Assembly (NCBI GenBank): GCA_037576215.1
Contig: JBANDB010000001.1
Span: 5,270,001-5,334,000 of the forward strand
Direction: 5' to 3'
From: Armillaria gallica
Lineage: Eukaryota; Basidiomycota; Agaricomycetes; Agaricales; Physalacriaceae
DNA: 64,000 bases
Made by a program: the position numbers and the translations under genes. The notes beneath the pieces are model-generated. The model worked only from the letters and a program-made list of their open reading frames with translations, had not been told where the DNA came from and made no database searches. Shown here one piece after another: positions 46,841-57,092 of the stretch (within the stretch, counting starts at the first letter, position 1; every line of letters starts with the position of its first letter).

Positions 46841-47650
46841 ATGTCTACCGATATGATACGCATGGACGGAGTGTACTGCGCATTGTGCGACGAGTACTTC
46901 TTCGATAAACGGCAACGAGCCGAGCACATTATGAACTCCAACGACCATCCCGAATGTTGGAGATGTGGCCGTCGATTTTTGAATGGCCAAATACTTCGTC
47001 GTGTAAGTTTTGGCTGCCTTCTTACCTTGATTGAAAAACTAACGCGTTTCTTTCATAGCACTGTGTCACCGCACCGAATCATCACTATTGTGTGCCATGC
47101 GACAGGCACTGCCGTACAGCAGCAGGCTTCCGCGTCCACATGGAGCAAGTCCACGGCTCCGACGACGATGATAGTGACGACGACGACTCGGAAGAAGAGG
47201 ACTATTATGACCTCGAAGATGGTTGGGAGGATGAGAGGGGCGAAGAGGAGTACCCCGACGAAGTCTCCGAATCAGGAGACGAACCATTTGATACTTCATG
47301 GGAAGATAGCAATGAGTACGACTTTGAAGACCCGGAGTATCTCAGGTTACCGCCATCATCTGTAAGTAGTCTCTTCTCCTGCTGTTTGCCTGGTCCTAAC
47401 ATCAGTCTTCCAGAATGATGTGGCAACCGACGACGGAGAGGAGAGCGATGAAGAAGACGTCGAAGAGACGTCTTCCTTCTCATGTCCGATGTGCGAAAAA
47501 GAGCACACGACCCTCTGCGCGACTCCGTGTGGACATGTGTATTGCGTACGGTGCATTCGCGCTGCGCTGAAATATACAGAGGCATGTCCGGTCTGCGACG
47601 AAAGAGCGACCGAGGACCAGCTCCGGAAGATATATATCTCTCAGGAGTGA
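46841..47650 (+). CDS. C2H2-like zinc-finger/RING-finger protein, copy D
   Basis: Three exons with the same phases as the other copies, ending at TGA 47648-47650. The N-terminal fingers, acidic run and C3HC4 RING are intact (CPMCEKEH, CGHVYCVRC, CPVCDERA, with Val for Ile). The first intron is the most diverged of the set. Downstream, the sequence leads into an F-box copy (48142), so this is the array member that keeps the RING/F-box pairing seen on the opposite strand at 25.2-28.1 kb. It probably represents the original right-hand edge of the duplicated block. Confidence 0.86.
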
Positions 47651-48141
47651 TGAAACCGAATGGCTCGTTAGTGTCGCACGAGGACTTCAAGTTGATCTAC
47701 GAATATCTCTATATTACTCTTACTGTCGTCTATACACCCCATGGCTCCCATAATACCTCCCTCGTCTCTCTCATAATTGCCTTCACGTCTATTTTACTTT
47801 TGCGTATGGACATATTACCTATCATTTGTCCAATGGACTCGGACATGTCCTTTATCCTTCAATAAAAATGCATTACAAACATGGAGTTTAGCATAATGGG
47901 ACCGAAAAGACGACAAGATTCCGATTCGAGTGCGACCTAGCCGGGCAAAGCCATGAAGGAACCTCGGCGTTTCGCGCTTTCACAGTTTTGGGGTTTGGCT
48001 TCTTTTTGGGCTTGGTTCTAACGACCCGTCGGTAGCCAGAACCAGATCAGAGCTGGTAACGATTGTTGCGTTACTATCACTCTGTTATAGGCGAGTATTC
48101 ACATATGTTCCTCGATTCTAATCTCACGAAATTTCCAGAAA
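47651..48141. other. Intergenic linking RING D and truncated F-box copy 2
   Basis: Resembles the reverse complement of 26833-27317, including the GTGAGT/GCGAGT...TTTCCAG interval just before the F-box start. Confidence 0.5.
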
Positions 48142-48431
48142 ATGCCGCCGCTGCTTGAACGATGTTTGCGCTGTGGATTTCGCGAGAGCAACATTTTATC
48201 CGTGCGGGTTCCTCCACTTGCTTTTGGTTGAGGGTCAAGATCAGTGTCTCGGCTAAGGCCTTATGTTCAATTGCCTTCCCTCACTGGAAATTCTGCCTTC
48301 GACATTGACGTGACAGTGCTTGCCATCACACTCCCGGACAAAACCGTCTCCCATTTGAGCCGCTGTCTAAAACATCTCGACACATTGGCATCTCGTATCC
48401 GTAAGGAGCGAGCCAAAATTGTGAATTCATT
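48142..48431 (+). pseudogene. F-box protein copy 2, truncated 5' fragment
   Basis: Starts like F-box copies 1 and 3 (LERCLRCGFRES), but an extra base in the TTGCTTTTGGTT stretch near 48220 shifts the frame and gives TGA. About 25 foreign bases are inserted near 48240-48266. Similarity to copy 3 continues through the helix region (LDTLASRIRKERAKIV) and ends abruptly at about 48425, beside the stop codon of the HET gene on the other strand. The F-box itself is missing. It cannot be functional. Confidence 0.8.
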
Positions 48432-50948
48432 TCAAGTTATGCACCACCTCTGGTCTTCCATCGTCATACACCCTTGGAATACCGTTTCCGTAGCATGCTT
48501 CGGGGGCGATATATACGCATAACCAACAATTGTGCACACATACTCGGTCGAATGGACTCTATCATCACCCAGTGACTGGACAATTTCTTCAACAGCCACA
48601 ATCACTGCATTTGGGGAAATATCCTGAAAACGAGGCTTGTGAATCAAAGCTAAATTTCGCTGCAGGGAGATACTCTCCCAATTGCCCGTCCATACCCGAC
48701 CAAGTATGTTGGCTGTTTCTGCAGAAACAACATTGAAAACGCGAGGCAGCATAGAATCCGGACCATGTCGCTCTATTTCATTTTCTGCAAACATAAACCC
48801 CTGAATCTTGACATGTAGACCGGCTGCGTCACAGATACCATCTTCCCAACCCATGAAAGTCGTATCTGGGCAGCTGGTGATAGACTTGAGTGCCCAGCGA
48901 AATGGCCTCTTTATCAGCTTCTCTGATTTGTCTCGCCACAGCACTCCAATTGGAACTTCGCGCATGAGCATGTAGAAGTTCGCCATTCTTTGTTCTGCAT
49001 CCGAAGTAGACACAATCGTGGTTATGTCTTTGCCCAGCAAAGAAGCAATGCAGACCGGTACATCTTCGAATTTACTGGTAGATCGATGCTCTATGGCAGT
49101 ATAGATGACCCGGAACGGTGACCAGCCTTCGCGCATTTCACGCATAGCTCGGACAGATGGAATCTGTTCCCCAAGAAGTAGCATAACCCCTTTCTCATAG
49201 AGCAAGGTTCGTTCCTCAGCCTGAAACTCAGTCGTGCGTTCGTCTAGACTGTTTAAGGCTTTCCTATCTCGATCGTACTTCTGATACAGGAATGGACCAT
49301 CCTGCATCTGAAAGTACAGCTTATCTATGCCATGAGCCTCACTAGCAAGTGTGGCTTCCTGGAGTGTCCATAAACGCTTCGCCCATCCACTGCAGAGGAT
49401 ACGCAAGCCCAACTCTAGAAACGGCACAGTAGTAGATTGTACAATTTCTAGTTCTCTGTCAAGAACTAGAACTGCAGTCGCCTCATAAAACGTCCTTCCG
49501 AGAAGCTGGATGGCTTTCTTGCGGTAACTCTTTGCCAACTCGCTTGGATGAACAGGTATACAAAGTGTATCCATCCAGAAGGCGATTGGTAAAGAAGATG
49601 GAAGAGAGGCATTCTCATGTACGAGGCTAAGTTGATTTACGTAATCCCGTAAACGTCGAAGTTGGCATCGCGGAAGTGCGTTTGTTTTCGGGTTCCCAAG
49701 TCCATCGGCCCCTGGTAGAAATAAAAGTAATTCTCATTTAGAACTTGGCAAGGGCGCGTAAAGTGTAACAGGAGACGTACAAACATGTGAAAGCGCAATA
49801 TATGGATAGTCATTTTCCGACACCACTTCCGACTCCAGCCCATCCGTTATGACTAGTCTCGGGACCTTGTTTTGGGATAAAACGGCAATCAGACCGTCAG
49901 TGTCCAAGCCAATGAAGTCACAGCTACATCCATCATCTACATGTCTGGTACGATAGGTCGACTCCTCCGTTTGATACGCATGGCAGATAGTATCACCACA
50001 GCTGGAATGGTCTCTGATCCTCGGACGAGAGAGAAGGGAGGCAAAAGCCAGTTCCTCGTATGTTAAAAGGTTGAGCTCACTCTCGCACCAACCCTGCTCT
50101 TCAAGCTGGTCTTGTGCTAGATCAGAGAGCTGATCGATTCCTTCATTAGGGCGCCCCCTATACCAAATCGGCCAGTCGAGGCTTCGCTCGATTCTTTTTC
50201 GACCCCAACCTTCCTCTTCCGTTGTGGTAAAGCCTGGCATGTAGGTATGTAGGAGTAGGTGAAGACCGACTGTGCGAACAAGAATTTCCAAGGAAAGGAA
50301 GACACGGCACTCGGCATACGAGTATTTGAAAATCGATGTATGTCCATCTTCGCTTCGTTCTTCGGACAGCATCAAATGAGAATGACGAGCGATGGTCAAA
50401 ATGCGTTCCATAAGTACTTTGTCCCCTGCCCGACCAGATATGGCTGCGGCCTCGAACCATCGTCCTGGCAGACCATTGAGTCTAGCCGTCGAAACCGATC
50501 CGTCTTCGAGAAAGAATTCGGCTGCCAAATCAATGTCGAGTCCGCACAAATGCGACACTTCCGTAAGGACACCAAAGAAAAGCCATGCTTGCAAGAACGC
50601 AGCTTTGTCTGAAGCAACGACGACACTGCCGTCTGAACGAGAGAACATTTGCGATCGTATGTCGTCCTCCACTTCCTCTATGTCCATGCCATCGAGGCAG
50701 GTGCCTGGAGGACAGAGGACATGACACTGCGTGTCTTTTACATTGACGATCCATCCACAACGCTCTGGATATGACCAGAAATCTTTGCCATCATACGGTT
50801 TCGGCCGACAGAGGTACGGGATTGTGAATGGTATAAACTCTGGACGAGGTACATGGGGGGATACTTGAGGTATGGTTAGCCTGGAAATAAACTCGTTCGG
50901 CGGTTGAGGTTGTGTGGACATTGGTGGTGGTGGGGATGGAGTTTGCAT
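48432..50948 (-). CDS. HET-domain (heterokaryon incompatibility) protein
   Basis: Two exons (50948-49781 and 49711-48432; 2448 bases) give 815 residues. The N terminus is Pro-rich. The HET signature is split by the intron: YPYIALSHVW followed by ADGLGNPKTNALPRCQLR, then FWMDTLCIPVH, KAIQLLGRTFYEATAVLVLD and AKRLWTLQEATLA. The C-terminal 300 residues have no motif I know. HET domains trigger cell death when genetically different hyphae fuse; in other contexts they behave as TIR-like immune effectors. The partner is unknown here, and no NACHT or repeat domain follows. The stop codon lies within a few bases of the point where F-box copy 2 loses similarity, so this gene may have arrived by rearrangement. 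Confidence 0.88.
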
Positions 50949-51675
50949 TTCAGCAGCCGAGGTACATCCAGGGCTGTCTGTCTATTCCAAGTTATTGGAT
51001 GCAATACTATATGCATCTTCGGGAAGGCTCACCGCTGTAGTACTAGTTGAAACTATATCCCTCTTTGTGAGTCTCCCAATACAACACCCCATAGAATGGA
51101 GAGACGGAGTTAGGTGAGGTGAAGAAAGAAGGGGCTGGAATATAGACAATGTGGAGCCGGTGGTGGTAAGAGTAATGATGGGAATGAGGACGTTCTACAC
51201 GTTGTCTTCGGTACGCTTCATATCGGCTCAGCACTACGGGATATGGCGGTGGAAGAATAGGGGAATTAAGACTTGGATGTCGGCAACGATTTCGTCGCTG
51301 ATGTCAAAATAAAAATACGTCTTGGTTTCGTGAACAACTGCAACTGAGCGAAATCGTGTTGTCGCCGGCCGTTCTCGGCATGCTATCGGAGATTAAACTT
51401 GCGTAAGCGCGCCGATTTCAGTCCGTTTTGATGAGCCGTGAGCCGGAGGATGATGAGTTCGGCAAGTTCAGCCGTCTCTCGGATTCTTTGGGGAGATGGC
51501 TCCCCAGACGATTGAATCTTCTGCAGCTTTCAGTATTGACTTTGTTCCAACAACCCGTCCGTAGCCAGTACCAGATCAGAGCTGGTAACGAACTGCTGTG
51601 TTACTATCACACTGTTATTGGTGAATTTATTAGCACACGTGTTCCTCGTTTCTAGTCTTACAAAATTTCCAGAGC
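50949..51675. other. Divergent intergenic: HET and F-box copy 3 promoters
   Basis: The last 150 bases match the F-box upstream flanks, including the putative 5' UTR intron ending TTTCCAG just before the ATG. No gene is supported. Confidence 0.45.
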
Positions 51676-53355
51676 ATGCCGTCGCTGCTTGAACGGTGTT
51701 TGCGCTGTGGATTTCGCGAGAGCGACATTTCATCTGTCCGGATACCACCACTTGCCTTGGTTGAGGGTCAAGATGTCTTCAATTGCCTTCGCTCAGGAAA
51801 TTCTTCCTTCGATATCGACGCGATAGCGCTTGACGAAGACATATCATTCCTGGAAAAAACCGTCTCCGATTTAAACCACCGTCTAGAACATCTCGACACA
51901 TTGGCATCTCGTATCCGTAAGGAGCGAGCCAATATCGTGAAGAATCTAGCGGCCAAACGATCGCTCCTTTCTCCCATTCGACGCCTCAATCGTGACGTAC
52001 TGCTCCTCATATTTTCGTACGCGTCCGACTGGAAATTCGCCCATAGTAACACTAGTACCAGCATCGACGTGAAGAATGCACCATGGATATTTCTTCGTGT
52101 CTGTCACTGGTGGAGGCTTATCGCCTCGTCTTCCCCAACACTTTGGTCGTCGGTCAGGCTTATCAAGACCCGCAATTCATTTTTTCCACTCCATGCGCTA
52201 CACATAGTCAGGTTGCAGCTTCAGCTATCGCGTAATTCTCCTCTGCAATTTTTCCTCGATTGTGACATCCGTGACGAAGTTATTGAAGAGGCTCTGATCG
52301 CAGAGTTGGTGTCCCATTCTAGTAGATGGTTCGCAGTTTATATCCGTGCCTTCGCGCCTGTTTTACGGCAGCTCTCGAAACGCCTTGGGAACCTCTCCGA
52401 ACTGAAGAAACTCACTCTCAAGGGGTTTATGGGACAGGAACCTGACTCTGATATGTATTTCGATGCTCCTAACCTCACCTCGCTTCGCCTGAATGAAGCT
52501 TACAGAGTTCTACCCTCCATGTTCCCGACATCAAATCTATACCAGTTCACAGGCAGTTTTTACGATGGCCCAGAATTCCGCAGTTTCGTCTCTGCGGCGC
52601 CACGTCTAGAGGTGCTGAGAGTGCATGCCATCGGCGAGGGCCGACAGACTCCGCCTTCCAACCAGCCTGCCCCGGTCCCCGTAACCTTACACCATCTTCG
52701 CCAGCTCAGCTACCTCACTTCCTCAGACACGTGTACACAATATCTCACGCTACCGGCACTTCGCATCTTGAGCGCCATGCAAAACGCCGGCAACACAAAC
52801 GCGATGAGTTCACTTTACAGCCGATCCTACTTCTCACTGGATCAGCTTTATCTTTGTCGCAGTTGCATCCAATTCACTGCCGCTGCGCATTTCTTCGAGA
52901 CAAATGCCGTTCATCGCCTCACTCACCTCCACCTCGAGGTCGATCATTCCAGTGCTTCTGACTGGATAACCGCTCTCACTGTCACGTCTTCTTCTTGCCT
53001 ATTACCGAATCTATCGATTTTGACAGTCATGGCCCTTCTCTTTGAAGATACAGAATTAGCGGACCCGGATGAAGCGCGACGTTTCTTAGCTATGGTTCGT
53101 TCGAGGCTTCCCGACAGGGATGGGATACATCCACCCTTGAAGAGTTGTTTGAAGAAGATAAAGTTACTCATCTGGGATCCCTCGGACGCGCAGGATATTT
53201 ATGTTGACGGCTTTAGGGCTCTCAGGGAGGGAGGGCTGGATGCGAACTTTCATTTTGCAGTAGGTGCTCCTAGCATTGGCCAAACATTGCCCAATAGCTG
53301 GCTTTGGCATATTGGACCAATGGTTTGTTCCGGTTTTACAAAACTGCCCTGGTAG
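51676..53355 (+). CDS. F-box protein, copy 3
   Basis: Single exon, 559 residues, one fewer than copy 1 and clearly its paralogue along the full length: LERCLRCGFRESDISSVRIPP, LEKTVSDLNHRLEHLDTLAS, F-box LSPIRRLNRDVLLLIFSYA with PWIFLRVCHWWRLIASSSPTLW, then leucine-rich blocks LKKLTLKGFMG and LTHLHLEVDHSS. Most differences lie in the C-terminal, presumed substrate-reading part. It is predicted to work in an SCF ubiquitin ligase. Unlike copy 1 it has a HET gene, not a RING gene, upstream, but a decayed RING fragment lies just downstream on the same strand. Confidence 0.88.
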   Translation: MPSLLERCLRCGFRESDISSVRIPPLALVEGQDVFNCLRSGNSSFDIDAIALDEDISFLEKTVSDLNHRLEHLDTLASRIRKERANIVKNLAAKRSLLSPIRRLNRDVLLLIFSYASDWKFAHSNTSTSIDVKNAPWIFLRVCHWWRLIASSSPTLWSSVRLIKTRNSFFPLHALHIVRLQLQLSRNSPLQFFLDCDIRDEVIEEALIAELVSHSSRWFAVYIRAFAPVLRQLSKRLGNLSELKKLTLKGFMGQEPDSDMYFDAPNLTSLRLNEAYRVLPSMFPTSNLYQFTGSFYDGPEFRSFVSAAPRLEVLRVHAIGEGRQTPPSNQPAPVPVTLHHLRQLSYLTSSDTCTQYLTLPALRILSAMQNAGNTNAMSSLYSRSYFSLDQLYLCRSCIQFTAAAHFFETNAVHRLTHLHLEVDHSSASDWITALTVTSSSCLLPNLSILTVMALLFEDTELADPDEARRFLAMVRSRLPDRDGIHPPLKSCLKKIKLLIWDPSDAQDIYVDGFRALREGGLDANFHFAVGAPSIGQTLPNSWLWHIGPMVCSGFTKLPW

Positions 53356-53469
53356 TCTCTTTGTCGATGATGTTTACATATGTTCCCTGTATCGTCAAAA
53401 GTGTCGCTCTCAAAAGACAACTGGTAGCGACCCTTCCGAGGCGCATAGTAGAAAGGCAAAGCAGCTTCG

Positions 53470-53520
53470 CTTCAATCTATAGTAGTAAAGCGCCATATTG
53501 AAGGACATCTTAGACCGGGA
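53470..53520 (-). pseudogene. Scrap resembling the 5' end of the 53885-54433 gene
   Basis: About 45 bases (TAGTAGTAAAG ... GAAGGACATCTT) resemble the start region of the DUF6914-like gene near 54405-54437. It is too short for any product and reads as a duplication scar. Confidence 0.45.
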
Positions 53521-53654
53521 CTAAACTTCTCTATCCTCCGATGCCGTGTTGTAATCATTTCCCAAGTGTACAAACAGATTAACCGTTATATTGAGAGGCG
53601 GAAACCCGCCAGGCAATCTGACAGATCTGAAAAGGAACCTCCTGCACGACTCTA

Positions 53655-53740
53655 TGTGATGTGGGACATGTGCGACGAATAAGCCAGCGAGGACCAGCTC
53701 CGGAAAAGGTATATCTCCCATGAGCGACGAAACCCAATGC
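53655..53740 (+). pseudogene. Decayed RING-gene fragment, fifth copy
   Basis: About 85 bases match the very end of the RING genes: the last Cys pair region (TGCGACGAA), GAGGACCAGCTCCGGAA, the TATATCTC segment and the post-stop GACGAAACC. There are stops and indels, and the rest of the gene is absent. Confidence 0.7.
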
Positions 53741-53884
53741 CAGCTCTGATGCAGAGCACTGTAACAATTTGGGGGATACGAATTTCCTCGTACCAAGACG
53801 TAAATCAGGCGATCAAGACGAACACACAAATCACTTCGCATATAATGCTTGCTCTGGCACAATTTTATCTTCAACCTTGTTCAA

Positions 53885-54433
53885 TTATTCTACTAACGAA
53901 CGACATATTAGTTGCGTAATGAGTATCAGATCGTGTGTTAAGCTCACCAAAGGCAGGACGGGAACTAGAGTCACTCCTTTAAGATCCCTTAAGATCTCGC
54001 CCTTCTCGAGGACGGTCCGATACAAATTATCCACACTGATACCATCTGGGAAGTTGTAATATCCCTGCTCCTCCAGGTCAATGATCAGCTTCATAACCCA
54101 AGTAGCGCATGTCCAGCCGCTGGGACCCGTCACGGTCCACTCATTCAAGGCATTAGCAGGATGACAAGCCCGAATGATCTCGTCGATCAGTTTTGTTGAT
54201 CCCGGAAATTCCCCCAATTCTATGATCCCCGAAAATCTGGCAGATTGTACTAGATCGGGTCGAGTGAAGTGACATTTCCACACAAGATCATCCTGTCGAA
54301 TGATTTCGTAACTGGTGACATTATTCTCGGACCAAGGATGCTCAGATGAGATAAATCCCCAGTGGAAGTATGGGAGCGGGTGTGAAGGGTCTGCGTTTAA
54401 TTCATAGTAGTAAAGTGATATGCCGAAGGACAT
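53885..54433 (-). CDS. Basidiomycete protein of unknown function (DUF6914-like)
   Basis: A single open frame of 182 codons from ATG 54433. It opens with ISLYYYEL and YFHWGFIS, has a central YEIIRQDDLVWKCHF and ARFSGIIELGEFPGS, and a WTCATWVMKLIIDLEEQGYY segment followed by DNLYRTVLEKG. This pattern (a short strand with FHWG, then W.C..WV) is that of a small family common in mushrooms that I associate with DUF6914; no activity is known. The last 30 residues look less conserved, so the true end may be earlier through an unseen splice. A small duplicate of the 5' end lies near 53.5 kb. Confidence 0.6.
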   Translation of the reverse strand: MSFGISLYYYELNADPSHPLPYFHWGFISSEHPWSENNVTSYEIIRQDDLVWKCHFTRPDLVQSARFSGIIELGEFPGSTKLIDEIIRACHPANALNEWTVTGPSGWTCATWVMKLIIDLEEQGYYNFPDGISVDNLYRTVLEKGEILRDLKGVTLVPVLPLVSLTHDLILITQLICRSLVE

Positions 54434-54949
54434 CTTCGTTTAAACTGTGGTAGAATTTTGAAGGAATTAGACAGGATCTGAGGCTAGCATCGGCATAATA
54501 GCACATACCGTCCTTCGTAACGTCGAAAAGTCGAAGAGGATCGAAAGCAGAAATGAGTGGCTTTACGCTCTTAGCATTAATTTGTTTATTCTACCTGACT
54601 CTTCCGAGTATCGCTTTTCGATCAACCCCTCACAATGCTGCCAAAACGTGCGCCACGGCCGTCTCTATAGCGGACCATGCTGTGTAATATGATGATGATG
54701 AACGATAATAATTCGATCGTTCCTACCATCCACTGACGAAAAGCAGATGACTCGTGAGTCATGGAACGGATCTTCAACTGCATCATGTACACCTCTGAAG
54801 TGCGTAGTAGAAGGTATAATATCAGCGGCTGTGTGCCTAAGAAGCCGAGAGGCGCACCAGATCACATTTCCATTTAGGCGAACCCCATCCAAATCCAGCG
54901 TCGACATTGGCCTCAAATTGGAATGACGTCAAAAAGTTATGGATTCCCG
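54434..54949. other. Intergenic
   Basis: No gene is supported. It lies between two minus-strand loci. Confidence 0.4.
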
Positions 54950-55785
54950 ATCGCCACTCTATATCGCAAGGCTCCGTGAACAAAGCCTTGAGGTATTCCC
55001 AATGCGAGGGATACCACCCAGAGCACTCCTAATCCACGATACCGGTCACCTCGCCATTGTCAACTATGATATTGTGCTGGGCAAGGTCGCTGTCCGTGTA
55101 AACAAGGGGGATGTCTGCGGGAATGTGATTCAATGATATCCTCGGCGCGCTGTGGCGGCCCATTACCGAAGGCACGTCGAATATCGTCGAAAGGGACGCC
55201 GAGACGTAGCTGAAAGTTCATCTCTGCTTCGTCTGCGTAAGGTCCGTGAGGACCATCTGTGCAAAGCCTGTAGTCCCTAACTGGGCCTCCGAGAACAGAG
55301 CATATAGCAGGACTTTGGGGAGGAGGAATGACTCTGAGTTCTTCCACAAAGCCGCGGAGTTGGATATGTATATTAAGCTTTTCTGAGTCGGTGAATCGAT
55401 TCCAGTGAGCTTGAAGAATAGCCTTTCCAGGAAGCCTTTGCATGAATGTGTAACTCTTTCCCCAGAAGTTGATAGTGCCGAACACTCTCGGAACAGGAAT
55501 TGACGTATGTGCACGGACAAAACGCAGGGAAGCGACCTCCTCAGGACCTCTAGTTCGTTTGACAAAGATCCAGCGTCCTAAGGATCCTGCGCCAAGGTTG
55601 TCAGAGCTATCGATAATCAAGGTGTTGGACACGGACCAAGCCACAGCCAACGACAGATTGTATATATAATGTTTTTGGAGGTGTAGGGCAGCTCCTCCAG
55701 GATTCGTTTCCATAGAGGAGGGGAAGGGTACTTTGCAAGTAGCTGACGGCGGCGTTCCTCTCGTGATAGTGATTTCATGGTACAA
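54950..55785 (-). pseudogene. Aminoglycoside-phosphotransferase-like kinase pseudogene
   Basis: The kinase N-lobe (GAGSLGRWIFVKRT, EEVASLRFVRAHTSIPVPRVF, YTFMQRLPGKAILQAHW) is in one frame from 55785. After FGNGPPQRAEDI, near 55130, the frame shifts by one base. The catalytic loop then reads YTDSDLAQHNIIVDNG, where relatives have HGDLAPRNI, so the catalytic Asp context is already altered. A TAG follows at the Trp of GIVDWE, after which CSGWYPSHWEYLKALF continues in frame. No intron accounts for the shift or the stop. The family phosphorylates small molecules and is greatly expanded in fungi; this copy is dead or nearly so. Confidence 0.75.
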
Positions 55786-55917
55786 CTAGTTCGTTGTTAT
55801 TAGTATGTCCCAAGGGCGTGTCCGGGACTTGCCGAAAGGTTCGATCCTCACCGGTAACAAGTTTATTCCTTTCACGCGGCCTCCCTTTCAAGTTCATGTT
55901 CCTCGCTTTCGACCTCC

Positions 55918-57092
55918 ATGGTGCAGGCAGGCGCCTCTCTTCTTCTCTTCCTCGCGACCCTCCTTGCCATCTTGCTTCCTTCCCTACACTTTCTTCGATT
56001 GACCTGGTCGTCGACACCACGACTTCGGCGAGGCATTAGCTGTTTTCTCCTCCTCCACTCGATATTTCTCGCCTACTCTCTCACCGTCCTGCCACCGCCG
56101 AACATTTTTACAGCACTCAATGTACCGCTGTCTATGCCGACGGACTCGATTCGGAGTCTCTTGTTGAAGAATTCGGACGAGCCAGAGCTGCCGAGGGCCA
56201 TCGAGCAGCTATTACGGAGAATGGGGTCGTTTGAGACGAGAACTCTATATGTTCGGTGCGCGCAGCTGCTCTATCTCTGCAATAAAACACGCTGAAATGT
56301 CTTAGGTTCGGACACGACGTCGTAGCCACTTGCGAATACTGTCATTCGTACGGCGATTTTGCTTTCTTTGCTCTCTCAACTTCAATTCTTTCCTATATAC
56401 GCGAAATCGCAATTGTCGGGGTGCGTTCTTAGCTCTCTTCTCTCTTCTGCGAAGCTGATAAGGTCGTAGCTTGTGACCATTAGAGGAACGTATAGAGAAC
56501 AACATCGAACGCTAGGTATCGGCGCACTGATATGTGTCGCTGTAATGGAGGGCTACTTTAAAACCACGCGTATCATTCAAATACCTAATGAAACCGATGC
56601 CAGTGTCTTCATGGTGAGCTCTTCTCCCCCCAAAAAAATTGTCGTACTAATGAACTGCAGTGGCACGACAACTTGCTCCTCCTTCGAAGAATCGTCTTCT
56701 TTCTCCTCCCTCTGATAATACATCTTGCCTTGAAGCCTTCTCCTCCATCTAATCCTACCCAGACGCGTGCAGCCATGACACTCCAAGGCCTCATTAGCAA
56801 GCTGCACCTACTAAAATACACCCGCGGCGCCATCGCACGAACACCATCTCTGCAAGCGACCTCTCAGGAATGGTGGTCACGTGAGCACGACGAAGGCGAA
56901 TGGGTGAGGAACGACAAGGCGACGCAGGACATGGCAGGCAAGCTTGGGTTGGGCTTCAACGAGGCGGAGGAGGGCAAGGAGGAGGGAAAGTTGCGGACGA
57001 GTGCCAAAGCCGCGGTCAAGGGATTAATGAGCAGTTTTGTCCCGAGTGATTATTGGGCTACCCCTTCCACGTCGACAAACCGGGTCCCATGA
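55918..57092 (+). CDS. Conserved fungal multi-pass membrane protein of unknown function
   Basis: Four exons (55918-56255, 56306-56420, 56470-56613, 56661-57092; 1029 bases) give 342 residues. An N-terminal hydrophobic helix (ASLLLFLATLLAILL) and further helices (ISCFLLLHSIFLAYSL, LGIGALICVAVMEGYF, RRIVFFLLPLIIHLAL) surround a conserved-looking loop RFGHDVVATCEYCHSYGDFAFFAL that contains a C-x2-C pair. A soluble, charged C terminus follows (EWWSREHDEGEWVRND). I recognise the arrangement from other fungal genomes as a conserved but uncharacterised family. The exon 3 acceptor was chosen at GTCGTAG because it alone keeps the frame. Confidence 0.78.

Larger units (their letters stand above)
45000..47780. 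repeat. Tandem unit 3: SWC5 relic - HEM4 - RING D (no lectin)
   Basis: Third unit. It matches the others from the SWC5 relic through the 3' flank of RING. Beyond about 47780 it continues into F-box-type flank instead of lectin sequence, so this copy holds a different right-hand junction. Confidence 0.8.

Noticed and set aside
34300..47780. Assembly collapse or artefact as explanation for the array
   Set aside because: The units differ at many positions, each with its own lesions, which a false duplication of one locus would not produce; allelic mis-assembly cannot be fully excluded without reads.
48244..48522. 92-codon frame across F-box copy 2
   Set aside because: It joins a frameshifted piece of the F-box pseudogene to the 3' end of the HET gene on the other strand; no start context.
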